DNA from: an uncultured Pelagibacteraceae bacterium
Lineage (GTDB): Bacteria > Pseudomonadota > Alphaproteobacteria > Pelagibacterales > Pelagibacteraceae
DNA length: 64,000 nucleotides
Assembly: GCA_902629695.1 (NCBI GenBank)
Contig: CACORY010000004.1
Location: 1 to 64,000, forward strand
Reading direction: 5' to 3'
This document shows positions 40,422 through 49,847 of this stretch, piece by piece (position 1 is the first letter of the stretch; each line of letters begins with the position of its first letter). The notes under the pieces are model-generated. The model was given only the letters and a program-made list of their open reading frames with translations. It ran no database searches and was not told the origin of the DNA. Both the position numbers and the translations under genes were made by a program.

Positions 40422-41708
40422 CTATAGCTTAAATAATTCTTTTCCTTTTACAAAGGTATTTGTAACTTTACCTTGAAGTTTTTTATCTTCAATTGAGGTA
40501 TTTTTTGATTTAGAGATTAATTTTTCTTTTTTTACAATCCATGGTTTATCAATATCCACAATACACAAGTCAGCATCATTCCCTATGGATAGACTGCCTT
40601 TATCAATTTTAAGTATTTTTGCTGGATTAGAAGTTAGAGCTCTTATAATAGTCTCAAGTTTAAGAGACCCATTATGATATAATTCTAAACTTAAAGATAA
40701 TAGCGTCTCAATACCAGAAGCACCCGTAGCAGCTTGGGCAAATGTTAATCTTTTTGATTCCTCATCTTCGGGTTTATGATCAGAGACAATTACATCAATT
40801 AAACCGTCTTTAAGTCCTTGAACTAAAGCTAATCTATCTTCTTCTCTTCTAAGTGGAGGAGATAATTTTAAAAATGTTTTAAAATCTCCAATATCATTTT
40901 CATTTAAAGATAAGTTATTAATTGATACTCCTGAGGTGAATTTAACAATTTCTTTTCTATATTTTATTACCTCTATTGATTTTTGCGATGATAGCTGAGA
41001 AATATGATATCTACATTTAACTTTTTCTAACAATGTTAAATCTCTTTCAATTAAAATTCTTTCAGCAATTTCTGGTATACCAGATAATCCTAATTTAGAG
41101 GCAATAATTCCAGAATTTATCATACCATTTTTTGCAAGCTCATAATCTTCAGCGTGCTGCATAATTAAACATCCTAAATCTTTAGCTGCATTCATTATTC
41201 TTGACATTAATCTTGGATTTTGAATTGTTATAATCCCGTCTGTGAAAGCAATTATTCCTTTATTTTGTAAAAGACCAAATTCTGTCATGTTAGTACCTTC
41301 AGTATTTTTAGTTAGTGATGCACATGGGAAAATATTTATTTTTGACTTATCTCTTCCTCTTCTTTTTAAAAAGTCTACTATTGATACATTGTCAATTACA
41401 GGATCTGTATTAGGCATTGTAACTACTGATGTTACTCCACCAGATAGCGCTGCATTACTTAAAGTTCTAAAATTTTCTTTATATTCATAACCAGGCTCAC
41501 CAACAAAAACTCTCATGTCTACCAATCCTGGGAAAATATATTTTCCTTTTAAATCAATTGTCTTCTCTCTGCTTGGTAGATTATTGGTATTTACTTTTTT
41601 TCCTATGGCTTCAATCTTACCATCTTCACCAATAATTAATCCTCCTATTTCATTTATTGAATTATGTGGATCAATTATATATGCATTTATAAAATATTGT
41701 TTTTTCAT
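40422..41708 (-). CDS. pyrC: Dihydroorotase-like amidohydrolase, probably non-catalytic (PyrC'/PyrX type)
   Basis: The 428-aa protein has the dihydroorotase fold and framing motifs (PGLVDM, EPGYEYKENFRT, MPNTDPVIDN, FLKLSPPLRREEDRLAL, GLIDVIVSDHKPEDEESKR). The metal-binding HxH of active enzymes (DMHVHLREPG) is instead DMRVFVGEPG at about residues 63-72, the later His motif reads HISQLSS, and DHAPH reads DHKPE. Loss of these ligands matches the inactive partners encoded beside pyrB in Pseudomonas and many alphaproteobacteria, which help aspartate carbamoyltransferase assemble. I infer a structural role; a catalytic dihydroorotase should lie elsewhere. It starts right after pyrB. Confidence 0.88.
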   Translation of the reverse strand: MKKQYFINAYIIDPHNSINEIGGLIIGEDGKIEAIGKKVNTNNLPSREKTIDLKGKYIFPGLVDMRVFVGEPGYEYKENFRTLSNAALSGGVTSVVTMPNTDPVIDNVSIVDFLKRRGRDKSKINIFPCASLTKNTEGTNMTEFGLLQNKGIIAFTDGIITIQNPRLMSRIMNAAKDLGCLIMQHAEDYELAKNGMINSGIIASKLGLSGIPEIAERILIERDLTLLEKVKCRYHISQLSSQKSIEVIKYRKEIVKFTSGVSINNLSLNENDIGDFKTFLKLSPPLRREEDRLALVQGLKDGLIDVIVSDHKPEDEESKRLTFAQAATGASGIETLLSLSLELYHNGSLKLETIIRALTSNPAKILKIDKGSLSIGNDADLCIVDIDKPWIVKKEKLISKSKNTSIEDKKLQGKVTNTFVKGKELFKL

Positions 41709-42650
41709 TTATGTACAAAATATTTTTAAACATGCCATTCTTACAGCTACACCTAACTCAACTTGCTCTTTGATTACACTTTTATTGATGTCATCAGCTA
41801 ATATTGTATCTATCTCTATACCTCTATTCATTGGCCCAGGATGCATGATTAAAGCATCAGTTTTTGCATATTCTAATTTGTCTGTAGTTAATCCATAATA
41901 TTCATAATATTCTCTATTTGATGATAGATATGAGCTTGTCATTCTCTCATTTTGTAATCTTAACATCATAACGATGTCACAATCTTTCAGACCTTTTTTC
42001 ATATCTGTAAAAGTGTTAACACCAAATTTTTCAATTTCCTTTGGCATTAAATTTGTTGGTGCAACTATATTTACTTCAGCACCCAACATATTTAACAAAT
42101 AAATATTTGATCTAGCTACTCTTGAATGAAGTATATCTCCACATATTGCAATTTTTAATCCTTCAATTTTATTTTTACGAGTAAGGATAGTCAAAGCATC
42201 TAATAAAGCTTGGGTAGGATGTTCTCTTCTTCCATCACCAGCATTTAACACAGCACAATTTACTTTTTGAGAGAGCAAGTTACAAGCTCCAGAATCTTGA
42301 TGTCTTATTACAATAATATCTGGATGCATTGCATTTAAAGTCATCGCAGTATCGATTAATGTTTCACCTTTTTTAATTGCAGAGTTACTAATATTCATAG
42401 ACATTACGTCTGCCCCAAGTCTTTTGCCAGCTAATTCAAATGAGCTTTGAGTTCTAGTAGAAGGTTCAAAGAATAAATTGATTTGAGTTTTTCCTCTTAA
42501 AACATCAGTCTTTTTGTTTTTGCTTTGATTAACTTTTATAAATGTGTGTGCTTCATCAAGTATTAAATTTACATCATTAATTGATAAATCTTGTATACCT
42601 AACAAATGTTTTTGAGAAATTTTAATAGCTTTATTAATTTTAATTGCCAT
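41709..42650 (-). CDS. pyrB: Aspartate carbamoyltransferase catalytic subunit
   Basis: Condenses carbamoyl phosphate with aspartate, the committed step of UMP synthesis. Motifs are [20 protein letters not shown] (carbamoyl-phosphate binding), [17 protein letters not shown], and [12 protein letters not shown]. The ORF track opens at a TTG (42659); the ATG at 42650 gives 313 aa and is the likelier start. The downstream gene encodes a dihydroorotase-like protein and no pyrI is seen, as in the PyrB-PyrC' type of complex. Confidence 0.96.
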   Translation of the reverse strand: MAIKINKAIKISQKHLLGIQDLSINDVNLILDEAHTFIKVNQSKNKKTDVLRGKTQINLFFEPSTRTQSSFELAGKRLGADVMSMNISNSAIKKGETLIDTAMTLNAMHPDIIVIRHQDSGACNLLSQKVNCAVLNAGDGRREHPTQALLDALTILTRKNKIEGLKIAICGDILHSRVARSNIYLLNMLGAEVNIVAPTNLMPKEIEKFGVNTFTDMKKGLKDCDIVMMLRLQNERMTSSYLSSNREYYEYYGLTTDKLEYAKTDALIMHPGPMNRGIEIDTILADDINKSVIKEQVELGVAVRMACLKIFCT

Positions 42651-42692
42651 TAAAACCAACTCTATAGCTATAAATGACTACAATAGCAAGTA

Positions 42693-43148
42693 TTAATTAT
42701 TTAAAAAATCTATTGCTCCTTGTAATATAAAAGCAGCAGCATTTTCATCGATTTTCTTTTCTCTTTTACTTACATTGATATCTAATTGGCTAGATAGATT
42801 AAATGCACCAACTGTTGATAATCTTTCATCCCATAGACAAATAGGAATACTTATGTTTTCCTCAATTTTTTTAGAGGTATCCTTCACAGATTGTGTTGAC
42901 CTACCTGATGAACCATCCATATTAAGTGGATTTCCGATTATGACTCCTTTGATATCATTTTCATCAATAATTACTTTAAGCTCTGAAATCAATTCATTTA
43001 GGGAATTTCTATTTATTGTTTTTAGCGGAGTAGCAATTAATTGTTTTTCATCACAAATAGATACACCAATTCTTTTAGAACCAAGGTCTAAACCTATCAA
43101 TCTACACTTATCTGAGTATTTTTTTTTAAATTCTTCCAAAGTGATCAT
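42693..43148 (-). CDS. ruvX: Putative pre-16S rRNA nuclease / Holliday-junction resolvase-like protein YqgF
   Basis: RNase H-fold protein of the RuvX/YqgF family, implicated in 16S rRNA 5'-end maturation. The 151-aa protein has the first catalytic Asp in LIGLDLGSKRIGVSICD, GVIIGNPLNMDGSSGRSTQSV, and WDERLSTVGAF with the conserved Glu, then the closing Asp in KIDENAAAFILQ. It is divergent from gatC across 50 bp, and lies 42 bp upstream of pyrB on the same strand. Confidence 0.9.
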   Translation of the reverse strand: MITLEEFKKKYSDKCRLIGLDLGSKRIGVSICDEKQLIATPLKTINRNSLNELISELKVIIDENDIKGVIIGNPLNMDGSSGRSTQSVKDTSKKIEENISIPICLWDERLSTVGAFNLSSQLDINVSKREKKIDENAAAFILQGAIDFLNN

Positions 43149-43198
43149 ATTGTATATTTACAACTTAAGTGATAGTTTGCGTCATATTTAAATAGCAT

Positions 43199-43486
43199 AT
43201 GAGTATAGATCTTAAAATAATAAAACATATCTCTAAATTATCAAGAATTTCAGTTAATGAAAAAAAAGCTGAAAAATTAGCTGGTGATTTAAATTCAATT
43301 TTTGACTTTATTGAGAAACTTAATGAATTAAAAACAGACAATGTCGAGCCATTAACTTCTGTTGCTGAAACAACATTAAAACTTAGACCTGACAAGGTTA
43401 AAAGTGAAAATATTAGAGAACAAATTGTTAAAAATTCCCCTCAAGATAATGAAGATTATTTTGTTGTACCAAAGGTGATAGAATAA
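43199..43486 (+). CDS. gatC: Aspartyl/glutamyl-tRNA amidotransferase subunit C
   Basis: Small linker subunit of GatCAB, which converts misacylated Glu-tRNA-Gln (and Asp-tRNA-Asn) to the correct amide form. The 95-aa sequence has [20 protein letters not shown] and the [10 protein letters not shown]...LRPDKV motif. It overlaps gatA by one base, forming a gatC-gatA-gatB operon. Confidence 0.95.
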   Translation: MSIDLKIIKHISKLSRISVNEKKAEKLAGDLNSIFDFIEKLNELKTDNVEPLTSVAETTLKLRPDKVKSENIREQIVKNSPQDNEDYFVVPKVIE

Positions 43487-44943
43487 TGTCAGATATAACA
43501 AAACAATCATTAACAGAACTAGTTATCAATATTAAAAATAAAAAACTATCTTCAACAGAAGTAACTAAAGCATTCATAGAAAGATCTGAAAAGTCTAAAG
43601 AACTTAATGCATATATTACCGAAGATTTCACGTCGGCTCTAGAAAAAGCAAAAAGATTTGATCAAAAACCAAATTTTGATTTAAAATTGTCAGGCATTCC
43701 AATGGCAGTAAAGGATTTATTTTGTACAAAAGATGTTAAAACAACTGCTGGTAGCAAAATTCTAAATAATTTTGTACCAACATATGAGTCAACCGTTACT
43801 GAAAATATTTGGAAAGAAGGAGGAATTCTCTTAGGGAAGTTAAATTGTGATGAATTTGCAATGGGCTCATCTAATGAAACTAGTTTTTTTGGAAATGTTC
43901 AAAATCCTATTGATAAAGACTTAGTTCCTGGTGGTTCATCTGGTGGATCTGCTTCTGCAGTGGCTGGACAATTAACACCAATTACAATTGGAACTGATAC
44001 TGGAGGATCAATTAGACAACCAGCCTCATTTACAGGAACTGTTGGTCTAAAACCAACATATGGAAGTTGTTCACGATATGGAATTGTTGCTTTCGCATCA
44101 TCTTTAGATCAAGCAGGACCTATGGCACAAAATGTTAAGGATTGTGCCTTACTACAAGAAGTAATAAGTACTTATGATCCGAAAGACTCTACTTCAATAG
44201 ATTTTACAAGAAATCAATACAGTAAAGAACTTTCAAACAACATAAAAGGAAAAAAAATTGGGATACCAAAAGAATATAGAGTTGATGGGATGCCTAAAGA
44301 AATTGAAGATCTTTGGCAAAAAGGAGTCCAGTATGTTAAAGATTGTGGTGCTGAGACTATTGACATTTCTCTTCCCCATACAAGTTATGCTTTACCAACC
44401 TATTATATTGTTGCTCCTGCTGAAGCATCTTCAAATTTAGCAAGATATGATGGTGTTAAGTATGGATTTAGATCTAAGGGTGAAAACTTAATTGATATGT
44501 ATGAAAAAACTAGATCTGAAGGATTCGGTGCCGAAGTTCAAAGAAGAATCATGATTGGAACTTATGTTTTATCTTCTGGTTATTACGATGCGTATTATTT
44601 AAAAGCTCAAAAAGTAAGAAAACTTATTAAGAATGATTTTGATGAAGTATATAAAAAAGTAGACGCAATTTTAACTCCGTCTACTCCTAGTTCAGCTTTT
44701 AAAATAGGTGAAAAAACAAATGATCCAGTTTCAATGTATCTTAATGATATATTTACAGTTCCAGTAAATTTGGCAGGTCTGCCAGGTATATCAATACCAG
44801 CAGGTCATGACTCGAAAGGCTATCCTTTAGGTTTGCAAATTATTGGTAAGGCTTTCGATGAACAAAATATACTAAATATAGCATATGCTATGGAGGAAAA
44901 GATAAATTTTAAAAATAAAATTAATGATTGGTGGATTAAATGA
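43486..44943 (+). CDS. gatA: Aspartyl/glutamyl-tRNA amidotransferase subunit A
   Basis: Glutaminase subunit of GatCAB that releases ammonia for the transamidation. The 485-aa amidase-signature protein has all three parts of the Ser-cisSer-Lys triad: Lys in [19 protein letters not shown], Ser in [14 protein letters not shown] and the cis-Ser in [14 protein letters not shown]. It overlaps gatB by 4 bp (ATGA). Confidence 0.97.
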   Translation: MSDITKQSLTELVINIKNKKLSSTEVTKAFIERSEKSKELNAYITEDFTSALEKAKRFDQKPNFDLKLSGIPMAVKDLFCTKDVKTTAGSKILNNFVPTYESTVTENIWKEGGILLGKLNCDEFAMGSSNETSFFGNVQNPIDKDLVPGGSSGGSASAVAGQLTPITIGTDTGGSIRQPASFTGTVGLKPTYGSCSRYGIVAFASSLDQAGPMAQNVKDCALLQEVISTYDPKDSTSIDFTRNQYSKELSNNIKGKKIGIPKEYRVDGMPKEIEDLWQKGVQYVKDCGAETIDISLPHTSYALPTYYIVAPAEASSNLARYDGVKYGFRSKGENLIDMYEKTRSEGFGAEVQRRIMIGTYVLSSGYYDAYYLKAQKVRKLIKNDFDEVYKKVDAILTPSTPSSAFKIGEKTNDPVSMYLNDIFTVPVNLAGLPGISIPAGHDSKGYPLGLQIIGKAFDEQNILNIAYAMEEKINFKNKINDWWIK

Positions 44944-46415
44944 GCAAAAAAAATTTAGAATATTTGATCAATCGAAAAGATAATCAATATGAAGTTGTAA
45001 TTGGTTTAGAAGTTCATGCTCAAGTATTATCTAAGTCAAAACTTTTTTCTGCTTCAGCTACTAAATTTGGAGCTGAACCAAATACACAAGTAAGTTTAGT
45101 TGATGCGGCATTTCCAGGTATGTTGCCTGTAATCAATGAATTTTGTGTTAAACAAGCTATTAAAACTGGTATTGGCCTTAACGCAAAAATTAATAAACGA
45201 TCTGTATTTGATAGAAAAAATTATTTTTATGCAGATTTACCTCAAGGATATCAGATTTCACAATTCAAAGATCCTATAGTAGGTGAGGGAAAAGTAATTT
45301 TAGATATGCCTAATGGACAAAAAGAAATAGGTATTGAAAGATTACATTTAGAGCAAGATGCAGGAAAAAGTATACATGATCTTGATCCACAAAATACTTT
45401 TGTAGATTTAAATAGATCAGGTGTGGCTCTAATGGAAATCGTAAGCAAACCAGATCTTAGATCTCCCGATGAAGTAAGTGCTTATATTAAGAAACTAAGA
45501 TCGATTATGAGATATTTAGGAACATGCGATGGAAATATGCAAGAGGGATCATTAAGAGCAGATGTTAATGTTTCAGTAAGAGCAAAAGGCTCGAAAGAAT
45601 TTGGAACAAGATGTGAAATTAAAAATGTAAATTCCATCAAATTTATGCAAATGGCTATTGAATATGAAGCAAATAGACAAGTTGATTTAATCGAGGAAGG
45701 TAAATCAATTGATCAAGAAACAAGATTATTTGATACAAAAAAAAATGAAACAAGATCAATGAGATCAAAAGAGGATGCCCATGATTACCGATATTTTCCA
45801 GATCCTGACTTATTACCTTTAGAAGTTTCTGATGAATTTATTAATGAGCTTAAGAATAATATTCCAGAGTTACCAGACGATAAAAAAAAAAGATTTATTG
45901 ATGAATTTAAATTATCATCATATGAAGCTACAATCTTAGTTTCAGATATTGATACAGCAAAATATTTTGAAGAAGTTGTAGCTAAGATGGGCAAAAACAA
46001 AGATATGAAATTAGCTGTTAACTGGATAACAGGTGAATTATTTGCAGTTTTAAACAATAAAAATTTAGAAATTTCTCAAAGCCCAGTAAGTGCAAAGAAT
46101 TTAGCTATATTAGTTAATTTAATAAAGAATGGAACAATTTCAGGAAAAATAGCAAAGACAGTATTTGAGTTAATGCTAGATGGAGATAAGGATCCTCAAA
46201 AGATTGTTGAGGAAAAAGGATTAAAACAACAAAGTGATCCAAAGACGTTAGAAGCTTTAATTGATAAAATAATTAATGACAACAGGGAAAAGGCCATAGA
46301 ATATAAACAAGGTAAAGAGAAATTATTTGGATTTTTTGTTGGACAAGCAATGAAAGCCTCTGGTGGTAAAGCTAACCCGCAATTAATCAATGAGATCTTA
46401 AAGAAAAAATTATAA
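44940..46415 (+). CDS. gatB: Aspartyl/glutamyl-tRNA amidotransferase subunit B
   Basis: tRNA-binding and kinase/transamidase subunit of GatCAB. The 491-aa protein has [40 protein letters not shown], and the [12 protein letters not shown] motif, then the helical and YqeY-like tail ([20 protein letters not shown]). All domains are complete. It is followed after 4 bp by an O-methyltransferase gene. Confidence 0.97.
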   Translation: MSKKNLEYLINRKDNQYEVVIGLEVHAQVLSKSKLFSASATKFGAEPNTQVSLVDAAFPGMLPVINEFCVKQAIKTGIGLNAKINKRSVFDRKNYFYADLPQGYQISQFKDPIVGEGKVILDMPNGQKEIGIERLHLEQDAGKSIHDLDPQNTFVDLNRSGVALMEIVSKPDLRSPDEVSAYIKKLRSIMRYLGTCDGNMQEGSLRADVNVSVRAKGSKEFGTRCEIKNVNSIKFMQMAIEYEANRQVDLIEEGKSIDQETRLFDTKKNETRSMRSKEDAHDYRYFPDPDLLPLEVSDEFINELKNNIPELPDDKKKRFIDEFKLSSYEATILVSDIDTAKYFEEVVAKMGKNKDMKLAVNWITGELFAVLNNKNLEISQSPVSAKNLAILVNLIKNGTISGKIAKTVFELMLDGDKDPQKIVEEKGLKQQSDPKTLEALIDKIINDNREKAIEYKQGKEKLFGFFVGQAMKASGGKANPQLINEILKKKL

Positions 46416-46419
46416 GGTT

Positions 46420-47070
46420 ATGGGTTCTGACCTTAACATCACTAAACAATTACAAGATTATATCTTAAAACATGGATTAAAACTTCATCCAATTCAGAAA
46501 GAAATAATAAATTATAATTTAAAATTAGGAGATGATAAAAGAATGCAAATATCTATCTCACAATGCCAATTTCTACATTTAATTATAAAAGTTTCTAAGA
46601 TTAAAAAAGTACTAGAGATTGGAACTTTTACAGGTTTAAGCACATTGTCTATGGCATTAGCATTACCTGATGATGGTCAAATTATTGCTTTAGATAAAGA
46701 TGAAAAAACAAATAAAATTGCTGTTGATTTTTTTAAAAAGTCTCATCAGGAACATAAAATTAAAACAATCATTAAACCAGCTTTAGAAACTTTAATAAAA
46801 ATTAGAAATGAAAGATTTGATTTAGTTTTTATTGACGCTGATAAAATGAATTACAAAAAATATTATCAAATTTCCCTAGAGTTATTGAATAATGGAGGTT
46901 TAATTATAATTGATAATGTTTTGTGGCATGGGGAGGTAGTTGATAAGAATATAAACGATAAATTTACCAAAAATATAAGAGAATTAAATGATTTTATCTC
47001 TAAAGATAAAAAAGTTGAAAAAGTAATAGTTCCTTTTGGTGATGGAATGACTGTTTGTAGAAAGATCTAA
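46420..47070 (+). CDS. SAM-dependent O-methyltransferase, caffeoyl-CoA OMT/TrmR-like family
   Basis: Class I SAM methyltransferase of the Methyltransf_24/caffeoyl-CoA-OMT-like family. The 216-aa protein has motif I VLEIGTFTGLSTLSMALALP at about residue 65 and the metal-binding FDLVFIDADKMNYKKYY near residue 140, followed by GGLIIIDNVLWHGEVVD. Bacterial relatives methylate catechol-like compounds or tRNA hydroxyuridine. The adjacent downstream gene encodes TrhO, which makes 5-hydroxyuridine in tRNA, so a tRNA methoxyuridine role like that of TrmR is an attractive inference, unproven here. Confidence 0.82.
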   Translation: MGSDLNITKQLQDYILKHGLKLHPIQKEIINYNLKLGDDKRMQISISQCQFLHLIIKVSKIKKVLEIGTFTGLSTLSMALALPDDGQIIALDKDEKTNKIAVDFFKKSHQEHKIKTIIKPALETLIKIRNERFDLVFIDADKMNYKKYYQISLELLNNGGLIIIDNVLWHGEVVDKNINDKFTKNIRELNDFISKDKKVEKVIVPFGDGMTVCRKI

Positions 47071-47978
47071 TGTTTACAGTATTTGGTTTTTATAAGTTTC
47101 AGAAAATTAATGATTTAAGAAAAAATCAGAAAATTTTAAGTAATATCTTAGTTGATAACAATATATATGGTTCAATTATTATATCTAAAGAAGGTTTAAA
47201 TGGATCTATATCTGGAAAGAATAGGAATATCAAAAATTTTATTACCAAATTAAAAAAAATTTTTGGAGTTAAAAATTTTGATAGTTTTAATAATTCAAAA
47301 AGTAAGTTTAATCCTTTTCACAAACCAAAAGTAAAAATAAAAAAAGAAGTTGTCCCTATGGATCTAAAAATATCTAAAAGAATTAAAAAAAAGAATAGTC
47401 ATATTGAACCAAAAAATTGGAATAAATTAATTAGTAATAAAAATACATTTCTATTAGATGCAAGAAAGCCTTTTGAAAACAAGGTTGGATCTTTTAAAAA
47501 ATCATTTAATCCGAATATTAATAATTTTAGAGATTTTCCAAAATATTTAAAAGAATTAAAAAAAGATCAACCAATAGCTATGTTTTGTACTGGCGGAATC
47601 AGGTGTGAAAAAGCTTCAGTATATTTAGAAAAAAAAGGTTTTAAAAATGTTTATCAATTAAAAGGTGGAATTCTTAATTATTTAAAGAAAATTAAACCAA
47701 AAATTAGTCTATGGAAAGGTGAATGTTTTGTATTTGACAATAGAGTAAGTTTAAAACATGGATTAATACAAGGAACATATTCTATTTGTGGTGGTTGTAG
47801 ACACCCAGTTTCAACTAAAGATAAAAAATCTAAAAGATATGAGGAGGGAGTTACTTGCCCAAATTGTTTTAATAAAATTACAAAAGATCAAAAATCTCGT
47901 TTCAGAATGAGACAAAGTCAGGTATATAAAGCTAAACAATCTGGAAAAAAATATAATTTTCAAAAAAGATACAATTAA
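47070..47978 (+). CDS. trhO: tRNA uridine(34) hydroxylase TrhO (YceA-type rhodanese)
   Basis: Oxygen-dependent enzyme that forms 5-hydroxyuridine at the tRNA wobble position. The 302-aa protein has the N-terminal acylphosphatase-like domain (ILVDNNIYGSIIISKEGLNG), the rhodanese domain with active-site Cys in PIAMFCTGGIRCEKASVYLE near residue 175, and a C-terminal Cys-rich element (YSICGGCRHPV...VTCPNCF). It overlaps the upstream methyltransferase by one base. The pairing suggests hydroxylation followed by methylation of U34. Confidence 0.92.
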   Translation: MFTVFGFYKFQKINDLRKNQKILSNILVDNNIYGSIIISKEGLNGSISGKNRNIKNFITKLKKIFGVKNFDSFNNSKSKFNPFHKPKVKIKKEVVPMDLKISKRIKKKNSHIEPKNWNKLISNKNTFLLDARKPFENKVGSFKKSFNPNINNFRDFPKYLKELKKDQPIAMFCTGGIRCEKASVYLEKKGFKNVYQLKGGILNYLKKIKPKISLWKGECFVFDNRVSLKHGLIQGTYSICGGCRHPVSTKDKKSKRYEEGVTCPNCFNKITKDQKSRFRMRQSQVYKAKQSGKKYNFQKRYN

Positions 47979-47981
47979 GGA
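47977..47981 (+). promoter_or_regulatory. Shine-Dalgarno site supporting the TTG start of the MATE gene
   Basis: AAGGA overlaps the end of trhO and sits 5 nt before the TTG at 47987. No ATG lies nearby in frame, so the TTG start is preferred. Confidence 0.5.
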
Positions 47982-47986
47982 TCTAT

Positions 47987-49357
47987 TTGTCGCAAACACT
48001 TAAACTCACCAAAGATCCAATATGGTTTTTACTTAGAAAAGTAACTATTCCTGCGAGTGTTGGTTCATTGTTCCAAACTTTTTATAATCTAGTTGATACT
48101 TGGTTTGCAGGTAGAATTTCAGCTGAAGCAATAGCTGCTATAGCAAAATCTTTTCCAATTTATTTTACGATTATCGCTATTGGAGTTGGATTGACGGCTG
48201 GAACAAATACTTTAATTGGTAACAATATAGGTGCAAACAACAAAAAAAAAGCCTCATTGTTTGTTGCACAGTCAATAATATTTGCAATTTTTTTATCTAT
48301 TTTAGTTACCTTTTTTGGATTAAACGTATCAGACTTTTTACTTTCTATAATGGGGTCAGATCAAGAGGGTATAATCTTATCAAGAAAATATTTAGACATT
48401 ATTTTTTATGGAACAATAATAGTTTTAATTCAGATATCTTTAAATGGCGCTTTAAATGCCCAAGGTGATACAAAAAGTTATAGAAATGTTTTGATATTTA
48501 GTTTCTTTTTGAACATCTTTTTAAATCCCTTATTCATTTTTGGTTATGGATTTATTCCAGCTTTTGGTATTTCTGGATTAGCTATAGCAACTGTTGTTGC
48601 TCAGTTTATTGGTTTACTTTATTTGGCTCATAAAGTTTATTGTTGTGAATTAAAGCAATATTTAGAACTTCAATGCTTTATTCCAAAGATCAATCTTTTA
48701 GGAGAGCTTGTTTACCAGACTATTCCTGTAATGTTTAGTATGTTGTTAATAGGTGTTGGGTTATTTAACATACTTTATTTTATTGGTCAGTTTGGTGATT
48801 TAGCAACTGCAGGTTATGGTGCTGCCTTAAGAATTGAGCAAGTTTTTTTACTTCCAGTAATTGGACTGAATACAGCGGTGTTATCCATTGGTGGACAAAA
48901 TTTTGGTGCTAAAAGTTATGATCGTTTGAGAGAACTATATAAAAAAGCACTTTTATTTGGATCTTCCTTTATGATTTGTGCAGGTATTATAATTTTTTTT
49001 GGGGCAGAATTTTTAGTTTCTTTATTTACAGATAATTTAGAAGCTATTAAACATGGTGCAATTTATTTAAAGGTTGCTGCATTAATAGGACCTATTTATC
49101 CAGTATTTTTTATAACAACTGCAATATTCCAGGCAGTTAAAAAACCATTATATAGTCTTTATATGAGCATTTTACGATTAACAGCTTTTCCATTTTTAAG
49201 CTTGTGGTATGTAATAAATATTAGAGGTGGAGACTATGAAGATATTTTTTACACTATATTAGTAACAAATTGGTTAATGGGAATTGTAGTTTTAATATTT
49301 ATTGGATATTTTTTAAATAATGTTTTTAAACAAAATAAAAATTTTTTTACTAATTAG
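47987..49357 (+). CDS. MATE family multidrug/metabolite efflux protein
   Basis: Cation-coupled export protein of the MATE (MatE/NorM-DinF) family in the inner membrane. The 456-aa protein has about twelve hydrophobic segments in two homologous halves; the N-terminal half includes PASVGSLFQTFYNLVDTWFAG and LTAGTNTLIGNNIGANNKKK, and the second half LNTAVLSIGGQNFGAKSYDR. It starts at TTG with AAGGA 5 nt upstream. The substrate cannot be told. Its 3' end overlaps the nuclease gene by 38 bp in another frame. Confidence 0.9.
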   Translation: MSQTLKLTKDPIWFLLRKVTIPASVGSLFQTFYNLVDTWFAGRISAEAIAAIAKSFPIYFTIIAIGVGLTAGTNTLIGNNIGANNKKKASLFVAQSIIFAIFLSILVTFFGLNVSDFLLSIMGSDQEGIILSRKYLDIIFYGTIIVLIQISLNGALNAQGDTKSYRNVLIFSFFLNIFLNPLFIFGYGFIPAFGISGLAIATVVAQFIGLLYLAHKVYCCELKQYLELQCFIPKINLLGELVYQTIPVMFSMLLIGVGLFNILYFIGQFGDLATAGYGAALRIEQVFLLPVIGLNTAVLSIGGQNFGAKSYDRLRELYKKALLFGSSFMICAGIIIFFGAEFLVSLFTDNLEAIKHGAIYLKVAALIGPIYPVFFITTAIFQAVKKPLYSLYMSILRLTAFPFLSLWYVINIRGGDYEDIFYTILVTNWLMGIVVLIFIGYFLNNVFKQNKNFFTN

Positions 49358-49847
49358 TATCTGTCTTATTTTTTTCCTCTTTACATATGATAATGTGAAA
49401 TCAGAAGAAATTAAGATCATTTCAGGTATAGCAAAAGTAACTGATGGTGACACTATTAGAATTAATAAAAAGAGAATTAGACTTATGGGTATAGATGCTC
49501 CAGAAAAAAAACAAATGTGCAAAAAAACCTGGTTAGCAATATCATTTATTTCTTTTCAAAAGGATTACCCTTGTGGTCAAATTTCAACTAATAAACTTAA
49601 AAGAAAGATTAATAATAAATCAGTTATTTGCAACTATACCGACAAAGATCAGTATCAAAGATATATTGCCGAATGTTTTATAGATAAAACAAATATAAAT
49701 GCTTGGATGGTTCGTAATGGGCAAGCTGTAGCATATAAAAAATATTCAAAAAAATTTGTTGCACAAGAAAATATTGCTAAAAAAGAAAAGTCAGGTCTAT
49801 GGTCAGGTACATTTGAAATGCCTTGGGACTGGAGAAAAAATAACTAG
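49320..49847 (+). CDS. Secreted thermonuclease (SNase-like) family nuclease
   Basis: Predicted exported Ca2+-dependent nuclease with the staphylococcal nuclease fold. The 175-aa protein has an N-terminal signal peptide or anchor (about residues 1-27, KIFLLISICLIFFLF), then AKVTDGDTIRINKKRIRLMG and IDAPEKKQ with the catalytic Arg and Glu, and DKDQYQRYIAECF with the second Arg. It could degrade DNA or RNA outside the membrane. The ATG lies inside the end of the MATE gene. It shares a CTAG with the convergent permease, so the stops overlap. Confidence 0.88.
   Translation: MFLNKIKIFLLISICLIFFLFTYDNVKSEEIKIISGIAKVTDGDTIRINKKRIRLMGIDAPEKKQMCKKTWLAISFISFQKDYPCGQISTNKLKRKINNKSVICNYTDKDQYQRYIAECFIDKTNINAWMVRNGQAVAYKKYSKKFVAQENIAKKEKSGLWSGTFEMPWDWRKNN

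Noticed and set aside
41515-41898. 127-aa plus-strand ORF across the pyrC-like/pyrB junction
   Set aside because: Overlaps two recognised minus-strand genes and has no family features.
42775-43191. 138-aa plus-strand ORF over ruvX
   Set aside because: Shadow of ruvX; Ser/Leu/Ile-rich without recognisable motifs.
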